64,000 bases of DNA from Shewanella sp. CG12_big_fil_rev_8_21_14_0_65_47_15 (GCF_002783505.1 NZ_PFGL01000067.1:1-64000); one strand, 5' to 3'; positions 52,562 through 61,998 are shown, numbered from the stretch's first letter. Numbers and translations are program-made. Notes: generated by a model not told the origin, from the sequence alone.

Positions 52562-53776
52562 TCAGTTTAAACCCATAGCGTATTTGAGAACGGTTTGCTT
52601 GATAGGTGAATTGATATTGGCCAATTTGAGTGCGCCATTTCGCAGCAGTTTCAGCGGCAAAATATCATTACTAAAACCCGCATAAAAGACATCCATAGTC
52701 GTCATCATCAATTGATTATCCCGGTATCGCCTATCTTGATACCGAGCCAAAACCGCTTTAGACCACCAAGCTTCCTGCTGTGTTAATGCCTCTTTGATGA
52801 CCGCAAGCAGCGCTTCAACATCCTTAAACCCTAGGTTCACCCCTTGGCCTGCAAGCGGGTTTATCGTATGGGCGGCATCCCCTAAGATCACCACGTTCTG
52901 CCGATAGTAACGCTGTGCATGGCGGCGAGTGAGGCCGAAACTGCCTTTACTCTCAACGGTAAAATCGGCGTCTAAACGCGCAGGGAAATGCACTCTTATC
53001 TGCTCTGCAAGCTGCTTATTATTAAGCTGCATCAATTGCTTAATGCGATTAGCATCGTCGTACCACACCAGCGAAGCATTGTTACCGGGCAGAGGCAATA
53101 GGGAACGCGGCCCCTTAGGGGTAAACTGCTGCCAAGTGACATCCTGTTGGCCCTGTGCCGTTTTTATATTGATCAGCATCGCCGATTGGGCGTAATCCCA
53201 ACCCGTGGTCCCAATCCCCGTCCACTGGCGTACTTGGGAATTTGCGCCATCGGCCCCCACTAATAACTTAGCGGTCAGTTTAATGTTGGACTGTAAGTGC
53301 ACACTGACGCTATCGCTATCACGGGCAAATGCCGCGACCTTATCTGGGCAATATAAGGTGATGCCATCCAATTGCGCCATCCGTTGCCACAGCGCAAGTT
53401 GAATTAAACGGTTTTCAACAATATGCCCTAAATGGCTGACGCCAATTTGACTGCAGTGAAATTGAGTAATGCAGCCCTCGAGTTCCCAAGTTTCTAGGCC
53501 AAGGTAAGGCACATTGCGCATTTGTAGCAACATATCCATCGCCCCTAAGCGATCGAGTAGCATTTCAGAGGCGACACTAATGGCAGACACTCGGACATCT
53601 AACGGCTGCTCGGGCTCATAGGCCTTAGGTACAAAAGATTCGACTACCGCCACCTTAAGACCTTGCTCTGCAAGCCCAATAGCGGTCGCCGCGCCAACCA
53701 TACCGCCGCCCACTAAAATCACGTCAAATGTCAGTTCATCGGGTGCAACCTGTGTTACAGGTTTATTTTGGCTCAT
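52562..53776 (-). CDS. ubiF: FAD-dependent ubiquinone-biosynthesis hydroxylase, UbiF-type
   Basis: A flavoprotein monooxygenase of about 404 residues from the UbiH/UbiF/VisC family. The FAD-binding Rossmann motif VGGGMVGAATAIGLAEQG, the DG-type motif LVGADGANSQVR and GDAAHTINPLAGQGVNLGF are present. The family hydroxylates the ubiquinone ring; UbiF acts at C6 of the demethoxy intermediate. The assignment to UbiF rests on its place next to miaB-ybeZ-ybeY-corC-lnt, where E. coli keeps ubiF, here divergent from a small gene and miaB. ATG 53776 is used; a GTG three codons upstream is possible. Confidence 0.85.
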   Translation of the reverse strand: MSQNKPVTQVAPDELTFDVILVGGGMVGAATAIGLAEQGLKVAVVESFVPKAYEPEQPLDVRVSAISVASEMLLDRLGAMDMLLQMRNVPYLGLETWELEGCITQFHCSQIGVSHLGHIVENRLIQLALWQRMAQLDGITLYCPDKVAAFARDSDSVSVHLQSNIKLTAKLLVGADGANSQVRQWTGIGTTGWDYAQSAMLINIKTAQGQQDVTWQQFTPKGPRSLLPLPGNNASLVWYDDANRIKQLMQLNNKQLAEQIRVHFPARLDADFTVESKGSFGLTRRHAQRYYRQNVVILGDAAHTINPLAGQGVNLGFKDVEALLAVIKEALTQQEAWWSKAVLARYQDRRYRDNQLMMTTMDVFYAGFSNDILPLKLLRNGALKLANINSPIKQTVLKYAMGLN

Positions 53777-54078
53777 CTCTATCACTACTTATATTCCCTT
53801 TTTAATTGATGCCAACCCCATGGGAAACCGCCGGCATTGTATCAAAAGCATGTCAACTTAGGCTCAAAGGTGAGCAAATGTTGCTATAGGGGCTTTTGCG
53901 CACAGTTGCTTACAAAGGCAACATTCGCCTTTTTCTATACTCACTACACTCTAAGCGACACCATTGAGAGAAACTTTATGCGAGCGGAGTAAAACAAATT
54001 TAACATCTCACTTAACTAGCCCTAGCCGTATCTAACGAGTTAACAAGTGAATCCACCTTACACCTTAGCGAGGATGTC

Positions 54079-54411
54079 ATGAAAACACTCACCCATTTAC
54101 AGATAGCAGGTAGCTTACTGGTTTGCAGCTTAATTCCATTGAGTCATGCCATGGCGGCAAACCCGAATATGGAAATTATCACTGTGACTTACCGCTCACC
54201 GCTCGATTATGCCTTATATCAACATACCACGGAAATATTGAGCGAATTTCGACTCGAGATCCGTGAGGACATTAGCATTCAAGCACGCAACGGCTTACTG
54301 GAAATGGCTAAAGCGCAAGGACTTAACCGCATTGAAATCGCACAAGCCACTACCAAGGATAAAAACCTAGCTTCTATGTGGTTATCACAAACGGCGAAAG
54401 CCAACAAGTAA
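54079..54411 (+). CDS. Small secreted protein of unknown function
   Basis: A 110-residue protein with a clear signal peptide (helix to about residue 24, cleavage near SHAMA-A) and GAGGAT before its ATG. The mature part of about 83 residues reads ITVTYRSPLDYALYQHTTEI and EDISIQARNGLLEMAK, with no Cys and no family that I know. It is probably periplasmic. It stands between ubiF (divergent) and miaB (85 nt downstream, same strand). Confidence 0.75.
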   Translation: MKTLTHLQIAGSLLVCSLIPLSHAMAANPNMEIITVTYRSPLDYALYQHTTEILSEFRLEIREDISIQARNGLLEMAKAQGLNRIEIAQATTKDKNLASMWLSQTAKANK

Positions 54412-54496
54412 AAGTGTGGACAAAGCTGGTCAGCGGCCCTAACTGCAGGTAAAATGTCGCGCTATTTTTACTGGGCATCTTAGGGCGACACAACTG

Positions 54497-55921
54497 ATGA
54501 GTAAAAAACTCCATATTAAAACTTGGGGCTGTCAAATGAATGAGTATGACTCATCCAAGATGGCTGATCTGTTAGGCGAATACCAAGGTTATACCTTGAC
54601 TGAAGAAGCGTCGGAGGCTGACATCCTCCTGCTCAACACTTGCTCCATCCGCGAAAAAGCGCAGGAAAAAGTGTTCCATCAGCTCGGGCGCTGGAAGACG
54701 CTGAAAGATAAAAACCCCAACCTCATCATAGGTGTGGGTGGTTGTGTTGCGTCTCAAGAAGGCAAAGCGATTAAAGACAGAGCCCAATGCGTCGACATTA
54801 TTTTTGGCCCACAAACCTTGCACCGTCTGCCGGACATGATCGAGCAAGTGCGCCGTGGTGACAAAGCGGTTATCGATATCAGCTTCCCTGAAATCGAAAA
54901 ATTTGACCGCCTTCCAGAGCCACGCGCCGAAGGCCCAACGGCGTTTGTGTCTATCATGGAAGGTTGCAGCAAATACTGCTCATTCTGCGTGGTCCCTTAT
55001 ACCCGCGGTGAAGAAGTCAGCCGTCCACTGGATGACATCATCCTTGAAATCGCCCAGTTGGCAGAGCAAGGCGTGCGCGAAGTGAACCTGCTCGGTCAAA
55101 ACGTTAACGCCTATCGCGGTGCAACCCACGATGGCGCTATTTGTAGCTTTGCGGAATTATTGCGCTTTGTCGCCGCCATCGACGGCATAGATCGCATTCG
55201 CTTTACCACAAGCCACCCAATTGAGTTCACTCAGGATATTATTGACGTTTACCAAGATACTCCTGAATTAGTCAGCTTCCTGCACTTACCCGTACAATCA
55301 GGCTCTGACCGAATTCTCACGGCGATGAAACGCGGCCATATGGCGATTGAATATAAGTCGATCATCCGCCGCCTGCGTAAAGCCCGTCCAGATATTCAAA
55401 TCAGTTCTGACTTTATCATTGGCTTCCCTGGCGAAACCAAAGATGACTTTAGTGACACCATGAAGTTAATTGAAGAAATCGGTTTCGACCACAGCTTCAG
55501 CTTTATCTATAGCGCACGTCCGGGCACGCCAGCGGCGGATTTACCCGATGACGTCGATATGGAAGAGAAAAAGCAACGTCTGGCCATTCTGCAGGATCGT
55601 ATCACCCAGCAAGCCATGCGCTACAGCCGCCATATGATGGGCACAGTGCAGCGTATTCTGGTTGAAGGTCCTTCGGTGAAAAATCCGATGGAGTTACGTG
55701 GTCGCACCGAGAACAACCGAGTCGTGAACTTCGAGGGTCAGCCTAAGCATATTGGCAGCTTTGTGGATGTGGAAATTGTTGACGTCTATACCAACTCACT
55801 GCGCGGCAAGTTTATCCGTGGTGAAGATGAAATGGATCTGCGCCGCAGCCTACGCCCAGCGGATATCCTTGCTAAACATAAGCAAGATGATGATCTAGGT
55901 GTCACTCAATTTAAGCCGTAA
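54497..55921 (+). CDS. miaB: tRNA-2-methylthio-N6-dimethylallyladenosine synthase
   Basis: MiaB, 474 residues, is a radical-SAM methylthiotransferase that adds the 2-methylthio group to i6A37 of tRNAs reading UNN codons. The N-terminal cluster Cys (C12, C49, C83) and the radical-SAM motif CSKYCSFC (C157, C161, C164) are intact, and a C-terminal TRAM domain follows (RILVEGPSVKNPMELRGRTENN region). It is the usual first member of the miaB-ybeZ-ybeY-ybeX-lnt neighbourhood but is set apart from phoH by a terminator. Confidence 0.97.
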   Translation: MSKKLHIKTWGCQMNEYDSSKMADLLGEYQGYTLTEEASEADILLLNTCSIREKAQEKVFHQLGRWKTLKDKNPNLIIGVGGCVASQEGKAIKDRAQCVDIIFGPQTLHRLPDMIEQVRRGDKAVIDISFPEIEKFDRLPEPRAEGPTAFVSIMEGCSKYCSFCVVPYTRGEEVSRPLDDIILEIAQLAEQGVREVNLLGQNVNAYRGATHDGAICSFAELLRFVAAIDGIDRIRFTTSHPIEFTQDIIDVYQDTPELVSFLHLPVQSGSDRILTAMKRGHMAIEYKSIIRRLRKARPDIQISSDFIIGFPGETKDDFSDTMKLIEEIGFDHSFSFIYSARPGTPAADLPDDVDMEEKKQRLAILQDRITQQAMRYSRHMMGTVQRILVEGPSVKNPMELRGRTENNRVVNFEGQPKHIGSFVDVEIVDVYTNSLRGKFIRGEDEMDLRRSLRPADILAKHKQDDDLGVTQFKP

Positions 55922-55955
55922 GCTTTAAATCGGATGAAACAGAACCTATATAAAG

Positions 55956-55979
55956 AAGGGCGACTTAGTCGCCCTTTTG
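55956..55979 (+). terminator. Terminator of miaB
   Basis: AAGGGCGAC (55956-55964) and GTCGCCCTT (55968-55976) form a 9-bp stem with a 3-nt loop and a TTTT tail. Confidence 0.8.
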
Positions 55980-56116
55980 CTTTCACACTTTTGTTTAAGT
56001 CTACCGAGGCAATTGCTATTTTCCGTTAGCAATTATCGGCTATGGCTCGTAAACTGACATTATCTTGCGGTAAAACATATCGCACATAGCTTTTCCCTTG
56101 GCAGTAGGAGCACTAT

Positions 56117-57172
56117 TTGTCCAGTAAATTAACCACTATGAATCTGTATCTCGAACCCGCCGAAACCCGCCGTCTGGCGTCATTGTGCGGTCCATTCGAT
56201 GATAATATCAAACAGATTGAGCGTCGTGTAGGCGTTGAAATTGTTCGCAAAAACAACCATTTTCAAATCACTGGACTGCCACGTAACTGTTTAAGTGCGA
56301 ATAATCTACTTAAACAGCTTTATATTGAAACCCAAACGGTGAAAGGCAGCACACCGGATCTCGAGCCTGAACAAGTGCATATCGCCATTCAAGAGGCCAT
56401 CGCCCTTGAGCAGGACGATAGCGGTGACGATAAAGCCCTGCACATTAAAACCCGCCGCGGCGTCATTAAACCGCGCAATCCGAACCAAAGCACCTATGTG
56501 GCCAATATTGTGCGCCATGATATCACCTTCGGTATTGGCCCTGCGGGAACAGGTAAGACCTACCTCGCCGTCGCTGCGGCTGTGGATGCGTTAGAACGCC
56601 AAGAAGTGCGCCGTATTCTGTTAACGCGCCCCGCAGTAGAAGCCGGTGAAAAACTCGGATTCTTACCCGGCGATTTGAGCCAAAAGGTCGATCCCTATCT
56701 GCGGCCACTCTACGATGCCCTGTTTGAGATGCTCGGTTTTGAGAAGGTCGAGCGCCTGATCGAAAAAAACGTCATCGAAGTGGCGCCACTTGCCTATATG
56801 CGCGGTCGCACCTTAAACGATGCCTTTATTATTCTCGATGAAAGCCAAAATACGACTATTGAGCAAATGAAGATGTTCTTAACCCGTATTGGTTTTAACT
56901 CCCGAGCGGTGATCACCGGTGATATCACCCAAACCGACTTACCTAAACATATTAAGTCAGGTTTACGCCACGCGATTGAAGTATTAAGCCAAGTTGAAGA
57001 GATCAGCTTTAATTTTTTCGTCTCCCAAGACGTAGTCCGCCATCCTGTGGTTGCACGTATCGTTGAAGCCTACGACGCCTTCGATCAAAAAGAGCAGGCC
57101 CTAAAGGCGCAAAAAGAAAGTCACTATCAACAGCTTCAACAACAGCAGGAAGCCCTAAAGCATGAGTCTTGA
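56117..57172 (+). CDS. ybeZ: PhoH-like ATPase (YbeZ)
   Basis: A 351-residue PhoH-family P-loop ATPase. Walker A GPAGTGKT, Walker B AFIILDESQN, ITGDITQTDLP and the conserved LTRPAVEAGEKLGFLPGD are visible; a Gln-rich tail of about 25 residues ends the protein. YbeZ works with YbeY in 16S rRNA maturation in E. coli. The start is TTG 56117, with AGGAG at ideal distance; E. coli YbeZ begins at the same relative place, which argues against the internal ATG 56138. The stop overlaps the ybeY start by 11 nt. Confidence 0.93.
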   Translation: MSSKLTTMNLYLEPAETRRLASLCGPFDDNIKQIERRVGVEIVRKNNHFQITGLPRNCLSANNLLKQLYIETQTVKGSTPDLEPEQVHIAIQEAIALEQDDSGDDKALHIKTRRGVIKPRNPNQSTYVANIVRHDITFGIGPAGTGKTYLAVAAAVDALERQEVRRILLTRPAVEAGEKLGFLPGDLSQKVDPYLRPLYDALFEMLGFEKVERLIEKNVIEVAPLAYMRGRTLNDAFIILDESQNTTIEQMKMFLTRIGFNSRAVITGDITQTDLPKHIKSGLRHAIEVLSQVEEISFNFFVSQDVVRHPVVARIVEAYDAFDQKEQALKAQKESHYQQLQQQQEALKHES

Positions 57173-57623
57173 TTTAGCCTTAGATGTGCAATACGCCACC
57201 ACAAGCGACTACCTGCCAACACAGGCACAATTGACCCTATGGGCGAAAACAGCCATTGGCAACAGCATGGAACAGGCAGAATTGACGATCCGCATCGTCG
57301 ATAGTCGTGAAAGCCAAATGCTTAACAGTACCTATCGCGGTAAAGATAAACCGACCAATGTGCTGTCTTTTCCCTTTGAAGCCCCAGCAGAAATTGAACT
57401 TCCATTGCTTGGGGATCTTGTTATTTGCGCCGCAGTCGTTGAAAATGAAGCCCGTGAGCAGCAAAAAACCCTAGAGGCCCACTGGGCGCACATGGTTGTA
57501 CATGGTTGTCTGCATCTGCTAGGGTATGATCACATCGAAGATGAAGAAGCCGAAGAGATGGAGTCATTGGAGACTCAACTCATTGTAAGCTTAGGTTTTA
57601 CTGACCCATATAAGGAAGAATAA
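57162..57623 (+). CDS. ybeY: Endoribonuclease YbeY
   Basis: YbeY, 153 residues, is a zinc endoribonuclease for 16S rRNA 3'-end maturation and ribosome quality control. The metal motif HGCLHLLGYDH (HxxxHxxxxxH) and the upstream NVLSFPF, LGDLVIC blocks are intact. Overlap with ybeZ suggests translational coupling; corC follows 39 nt later. Confidence 0.97.
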   Translation: MSLDLALDVQYATTSDYLPTQAQLTLWAKTAIGNSMEQAELTIRIVDSRESQMLNSTYRGKDKPTNVLSFPFEAPAEIELPLLGDLVICAAVVENEAREQQKTLEAHWAHMVVHGCLHLLGYDHIEDEEAEEMESLETQLIVSLGFTDPYKEE

Positions 57624-57662
57624 TTAACTGAGATAAGATTTATCTAAGTTAATGAGAAAACT

Positions 57663-58538
57663 ATGAGTGACGATATCCCCCCGAGTACGAACGCCCATAA
57701 GAAAAGCTGGTTAGATAGAGTAAGTCAGTTATTTCAGGGCGAGCCTCAAAATCGCGAAGATTTAGTCGATGTGATTGATGGTGCAGAGCAGCGCGATCTG
57801 ATCACTGAAGACACCCGCGAAATGATCAAGGGTGTATTAGAAGTATCTGATATGCGTGTTCGGGACATTATGATCCCAAGAGCTCAAATTGTTGCGATTC
57901 AAATCGACAATACCGTTGAAGAACTCCTTGCCACTGTGATTGGCTCGGGCCATTCCCGCTTCCCCGTCGTGAATGAAGACAAAGATCATATCGAAGGCAT
58001 ATTGCTCGCTAAGGATTTGATCCCCTACGGTTTCTCCAACAGTGATGAGCCCTTTTCCCTCGGTCGCGTGATCCGTCCCGCCGTCGTTGTGCCAGAAAGC
58101 AAGCGTGTCGATGTATTGCTCAAAGAATTCCGTTCACAACGCTACCATATGGCGATTGTTGTCGATGAGTACGGCGGTGTGTCTGGTCTTGTAACCATCG
58201 AAGATATTTTGGAAGAAATCGTTGGTGAAATTGAAGACGAATTCGACCACGATAGCGCCGAAGAAACCGAAATTCGCAAAGTCGGCAACACGGTTTATAT
58301 GGTTAAGGCTTTAACGCCAATTGAAGACTTTAACGAAGAGTTCAATACTGATTTCAGCGATGAAGAGTTTGATACCGTCGGTGGGTTAGTCTCCCACGCC
58401 TTCGGCCATCTGCCGGAACGCAATGAAAGTATTCTGATTGAAGGCATAGAGTTCAAAGTGATTAGCGCCGATACAAGGCGTTTGATCCAACTCAGGGTTA
58501 AACTCCCCGATCCTAATATTGGCGAAGACATAGAATAA
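57663..58538 (+). CDS. corC: CorC/YbeX family CBS-domain protein
   Basis: A 291-residue cytoplasmic protein with two CBS motifs (about 68-190: RDIMIPRAQIVAI, SRFPVVNEDKDHIEGILLAKDL, HMAIVVDEYGGVSGLVTIEDILEEIVGEI) and a C-terminal CorC/HlyC transporter-associated domain (about 205-285). The family is linked to magnesium/cobalt efflux (CorC) and, in E. coli YbeX, to ribosome metabolism. The operon ybeZ-ybeY-corC-lnt is conserved. Confidence 0.93.
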   Translation: MSDDIPPSTNAHKKSWLDRVSQLFQGEPQNREDLVDVIDGAEQRDLITEDTREMIKGVLEVSDMRVRDIMIPRAQIVAIQIDNTVEELLATVIGSGHSRFPVVNEDKDHIEGILLAKDLIPYGFSNSDEPFSLGRVIRPAVVVPESKRVDVLLKEFRSQRYHMAIVVDEYGGVSGLVTIEDILEEIVGEIEDEFDHDSAEETEIRKVGNTVYMVKALTPIEDFNEEFNTDFSDEEFDTVGGLVSHAFGHLPERNESILIEGIEFKVISADTRRLIQLRVKLPDPNIGEDIE

Positions 58539-58544
58539 TCACTC

Positions 58545-60119
58545 GTGCTAAATAACATTCGGGCTTTTGCCCAACAAAAGTCCCGCTCTCGCGCTTTGAG
58601 GCTCGTACTGGCACTGGCTCTTGGCGCCAGTACAGCACTTTCATTCGCCCCTTATTCCATCTGGATTATCTATCCTATCGCTATGGCGCTGGCCCTTTGG
58701 CAGAGCCATCCCCTCTCGACTAAGGCGAGCTTTTACTATTGGTTAAGCTTTGGTTTTGGTTGTTTTGCCGTCGGGATCAGTTGGGTACACGTGAGTATGG
58801 ACACCTTTGGTGGCCTGCCCCTTGCCGCCTCGATTGGCTTGATGGCCTTATTAGCCCTGTATTTAGCCTTATATCCCGCACTGGCTGGTTTAGTGCTGGC
58901 TTGGCTAACGAACACCCGCCGCTGTGATGGTGAAACTAAGGTCGGTCTTTGGCGTAATCTCGCCCTATTCCCCGCCCTGTGGACCTTAACCGAATGGGCT
59001 CGTGGTTGGGTGATGACGGGCTTCCCCTGGTTATGGGCCGGTTATTCGCAAACCCAAGGACCGCTAAAATCCCTTGCCAGTATCATAGGTGCCTTAGGAT
59101 TAAGTTTCTTAATCGCGATGATCGCGGGTGCCTTAGCGCTCTGTTTTGCTAAACGCTATAAAAGCTTGCTGATTTTGCTGCCAATCACGGTGCTGAGTGC
59201 CTGGGTTGTACCTAAATTTTCCGATATTCATCCAACGGGTGAAAGCGTCAAAGTGGCACTGGTGCAGGGCAATATTCCCCAAAGCATGAAGTGGGAGCCC
59301 GAAGCTCTGTGGCCAACACTCTTAAAATACATGGACTTATCCCGCGAACACTTAGATGCCGACATCATTATTTGGCCAGAGGCCGCCGTCCCAGCACCCG
59401 AGTCTATGGTGCAGGACTTTTTAGATAATGCCAATAAAGTCGCCAATCTAAACCATACCTCAATCATTACTGGCATTATTAGCCATCAAAACAATGATTT
59501 TTATAATTCATTGATTGTGTTGGGTAATCACAACCAGAAACAGCAGGAAGCGCCTGACTATGAGGGCGATGGCAGCAACCAGTTTAAGAAACATCACCTG
59601 TTGCCGATTGGTGAGTTTGTGCCCTTCGAGGCGCTACTGCGCCCGATTGCGCCGTTCTTCAATCTGCCCATGTCATCCTTTGCCAGAGGCGAATACCAAC
59701 AGCCGAATTTGAGCGCGCTTGGACATAAAATCGCGCCGGCAATTTGCTATGAAATAGCGTTCCCAGAGCAACTCAGGGACAGTGTCGACCTAGATACCGA
59801 TATGCTGCTCACAGTGTCAAACGATGCCTGGTTTGGCACCTCAAATGGGCCATTGCAACATATGGAAATGGCCCAAATGCGCTCCATTGAATTGGGCCGT
59901 CCTTTAGTGCGCGCGACCAACAACGGTGTTACCGCCGTAGTAGATGAAAAGGGCAATATCACCGCATCATTACCGCAGTTTGAAACGGGCGTCCTAAGCG
60001 CAACCATTCCGCTGGTGACAGGCCAAACATGGTTCGCAAAATTAGGCCAAACACCCCTGCTACTGCTCTGTGGTTTACTGGTATTACTCGGCTTTGGCAG
60101 ACGTGTTAAAGCGCAATAG
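58545..60119 (+). CDS. lnt: Apolipoprotein N-acyltransferase
   Basis: Lnt, 524 residues, adds the third acyl chain to lipoproteins in the inner membrane. About six N-terminal helices precede a nitrilase-like domain with the catalytic set E279 (IWPEAAVP), K349 (FKKHHLLPIGEFVPFE) and C401 (AICYEIAFP), then one last helix. The start is GTG 58545, six bases after corC. It would act on the lipoproteins seen here (NlpI and the unknown at 48661). Confidence 0.96.
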   Translation: MLNNIRAFAQQKSRSRALRLVLALALGASTALSFAPYSIWIIYPIAMALALWQSHPLSTKASFYYWLSFGFGCFAVGISWVHVSMDTFGGLPLAASIGLMALLALYLALYPALAGLVLAWLTNTRRCDGETKVGLWRNLALFPALWTLTEWARGWVMTGFPWLWAGYSQTQGPLKSLASIIGALGLSFLIAMIAGALALCFAKRYKSLLILLPITVLSAWVVPKFSDIHPTGESVKVALVQGNIPQSMKWEPEALWPTLLKYMDLSREHLDADIIIWPEAAVPAPESMVQDFLDNANKVANLNHTSIITGIISHQNNDFYNSLIVLGNHNQKQQEAPDYEGDGSNQFKKHHLLPIGEFVPFEALLRPIAPFFNLPMSSFARGEYQQPNLSALGHKIAPAICYEIAFPEQLRDSVDLDTDMLLTVSNDAWFGTSNGPLQHMEMAQMRSIELGRPLVRATNNGVTAVVDEKGNITASLPQFETGVLSATIPLVTGQTWFAKLGQTPLLLLCGLLVLLGFGRRVKAQ

Positions 60120-60129
60120 GATTTAGACT

Positions 60130-60633
60130 ATGCATTACCCATTCAATAAACAAGATATGGCTGGCTTTACCTTGATTGAACTGGTCGTGGTGATGATTGT
60201 GCTTGGGATCTTGGCTGTGATTGCCGCGCCTAAATTTATCGGCTTAAGCAAAGAAGCTCGGGAGAAAACCCTACAGCAATTACAAGCCAGTGTGAAAACC
60301 GCTAATACGCTCACCTACTCAAAAACCCAAATGCCCAGCCTGCAAAGCCAAGTGGTCGCTGGGCGTGATGATATTATCGACATCGATCTTGACGGCGATG
60401 GCACAGTCGACACCCGCCTAAAATGGGGATACCTCGATAATACCGATGTGGAAAAGTGGATCACATCGGACGAAAAATTAGTGATCCAATATCAAGGTAT
60501 TGATATCACTTACATTGGATATGATCTTAATAGCAACACCTTAGTCAATGACGATCAATGTTATTTCCGTTATACCCAGGCAACGGATGCCAACACACCA
60601 CCACAGTATGATCTCACTCTCCAAGGCTGTTGA
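60130..60633 (+). CDS. Type IV prepilin-like protein with a calcium-loop motif
   Basis: A 167-residue prepilin. A short leader ends in MAG, and FTLIELVVVMIVLGILAVIA follows: cleavage G12/F13 and the Glu at +5 (E17) fit PilD processing. The globular part has an insert D86-L-D88-G-D90-G-T-V-D94, a DxDxDGxxD loop like EF-hand/dockerin calcium sites. Two Cys near the C-terminus (in DDQCYFRY and LQGC) could form the pilin disulfide loop. It resembles MSHA-type or minor pilins. No other pilus genes are near; it stands 10 nt after lnt and may be co-transcribed with it. Confidence 0.85.
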   Translation: MHYPFNKQDMAGFTLIELVVVMIVLGILAVIAAPKFIGLSKEAREKTLQQLQASVKTANTLTYSKTQMPSLQSQVVAGRDDIIDIDLDGDGTVDTRLKWGYLDNTDVEKWITSDEKLVIQYQGIDITYIGYDLNSNTLVNDDQCYFRYTQATDANTPPQYDLTLQGC

Positions 60634-60758
60634 CGCGGCCAATGCCTACAAAATGAATACCGACAAAATAGATTAGGCCCTGTACTCATTTCACGGTAAA
60701 GTGCTCCATTAGACGTGGCCTTGCTTGACTGCCTCGTATTTCATACCAAGGCAAACCT

Positions 60759-61412
60759 ATGGCTCCCCTGCGTATCCGCTATCAAACCCACGAGTTTGGG
60801 GCGATTGACATCCATGTTCGCACCCTTAGAGATAATCAAGAATTTCAAGATATTAACGGCGAGGCGGAAAAGCTCGGTATTTCCTCTGCCACTTGGCCAT
60901 TATTTGGCATAGTCTGGCCATCCGGGCAGGTGCTCTCCCACCATATGCTTGACTACGATATTAACAATAAACGTATTTTAGAGGTTGGCTGTGGAATTGG
61001 TCTTGCCAGCCTAGTGCTTAATCACAGATGTGCTGATATTACGGCAACTGACTATCACCCTGAAACCGGTGGCTTTCTTGCGCAAAATGTGGCGCTCAAT
61101 AAAGGCCGTGCCATCCCCTTTGTACGAACGGGTTGGGCGGATGCGGCATCGGAATTAGGTATGTTCGATTTGATTATCGGTAGCGATCTGCTCTATGAAC
61201 AAGAACATGCCGACTTGCTTTCTCAATTCATTGAGCAACATGCCAATCCAAGTTGCGATGTTGTGCTGGTCGATCCTGGCCGCGGAAATCACGCCAAATT
61301 TAGTAAAAAAATGGTCTCGCTTGGTTTTGACCATTCCCAACATAAACCCATCAATACGGCATTTTTAGCCGCGCCTTTTCATGGTCAAATTCTGAATTAT
61401 TGTCGCAACTAG
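60759..61412 (+). CDS. Class I SAM methyltransferase, METTL21-like
   Basis: A 217-residue Rossmann-fold methyltransferase. Motif I ILEVGCGIGLASL (about 73-85), an acidic motif II ATDYHP, and GSDLLYE (about 140) with the DxxY pattern of the seven-beta-strand protein-lysine methyltransferases (METTL21/Methyltransf_16 family) are visible, followed by VLVDPGRG. WPSGQVLS before motif I is also typical of that family. The substrate is unknown; a protein lysine is likely by family. AAGG precedes the ATG. It ends at a terminator shared with ybeL. Confidence 0.8.
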   Translation: MAPLRIRYQTHEFGAIDIHVRTLRDNQEFQDINGEAEKLGISSATWPLFGIVWPSGQVLSHHMLDYDINNKRILEVGCGIGLASLVLNHRCADITATDYHPETGGFLAQNVALNKGRAIPFVRTGWADAASELGMFDLIIGSDLLYEQEHADLLSQFIEQHANPSCDVVLVDPGRGNHAKFSKKMVSLGFDHSQHKPINTAFLAAPFHGQILNYCRN

Positions 61413-61455
61413 CCCATAATGACCAACGCCCTTCCCTCTATTTTCGCCCCTAAAA

Positions 61456-61479
61456 CAAACGACGCCTAGGCGTCGTTTG
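61456..61479. terminator. Bidirectional terminator between methyltransferase and ybeL
   Basis: CAAACGACGCCT (61456-61467) and AGGCGTCGTTTG (61468-61479) form a perfect 24-nt palindrome. The T-rich tract beyond it on the minus strand (TTTGTTTTAG) favours ybeL termination. Confidence 0.7.
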
Positions 61480-61497
61480 GGGGTTCAAAGTTCACGC

Positions 61498-61998
61498 TTA
61501 GGGCGTCAGCGGTTCACGGGTAAACTCTTCGTGATCGCACTCAGGACAATCGGGAACAATCCCAGGAAACTCAATACTCATTTCATGGCCACAATTGGTG
61601 CAAACCATAATGCCCTGGCTGACAATATCACCACTCTGGTAATAGCCATGATGTTTAAAGTCTTGAGTCAACTCATGCCACTCCACTTGGCTACGGTCGG
61701 TTATTTCACTCAGCCAGTGCCACAGGGTATTTTCCATGGCAATAACACTAGGGCTATGACTTAAACTATCGGCATTTTGCTCACGCAAAAAACTCGCTAT
61801 ATCACGCTTTAAAAATTGTTCCACTAACGCGAGTTCATCTTCTTTGGCCTGTTCTTTAAGACGCAAATACTCCTTACCTTGAGTGACTGACTTAAATAAA
61901 TTCTTTGCAGTCATAGTGTTATCTTCTGCAAATTGGGATTTCACCTCGGTAATTAAGGCTTGATACAGTCCTAGTAGCGCGTTACTTCTCTCATTCAT
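61498..61998 (-). CDS. ybeL: Zinc-ribbon protein YbeL family (DUF1451)
   Basis: A 166-residue protein with a helical N-terminal part (about 1-115) and a C-terminal zinc ribbon with CTNCGHE and CPECDHEEF. It is the YbeL family, whose function is not established; E. coli also keeps ybeL next to leuS. ATG 61998 follows AAGGAG; a TTG two codons upstream is less likely. Divergent from leuS. Confidence 0.9.
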   Translation of the reverse strand: MNERSNALLGLYQALITEVKSQFAEDNTMTAKNLFKSVTQGKEYLRLKEQAKEDELALVEQFLKRDIASFLREQNADSLSHSPSVIAMENTLWHWLSEITDRSQVEWHELTQDFKHHGYYQSGDIVSQGIMVCTNCGHEMSIEFPGIVPDCPECDHEEFTREPLTP

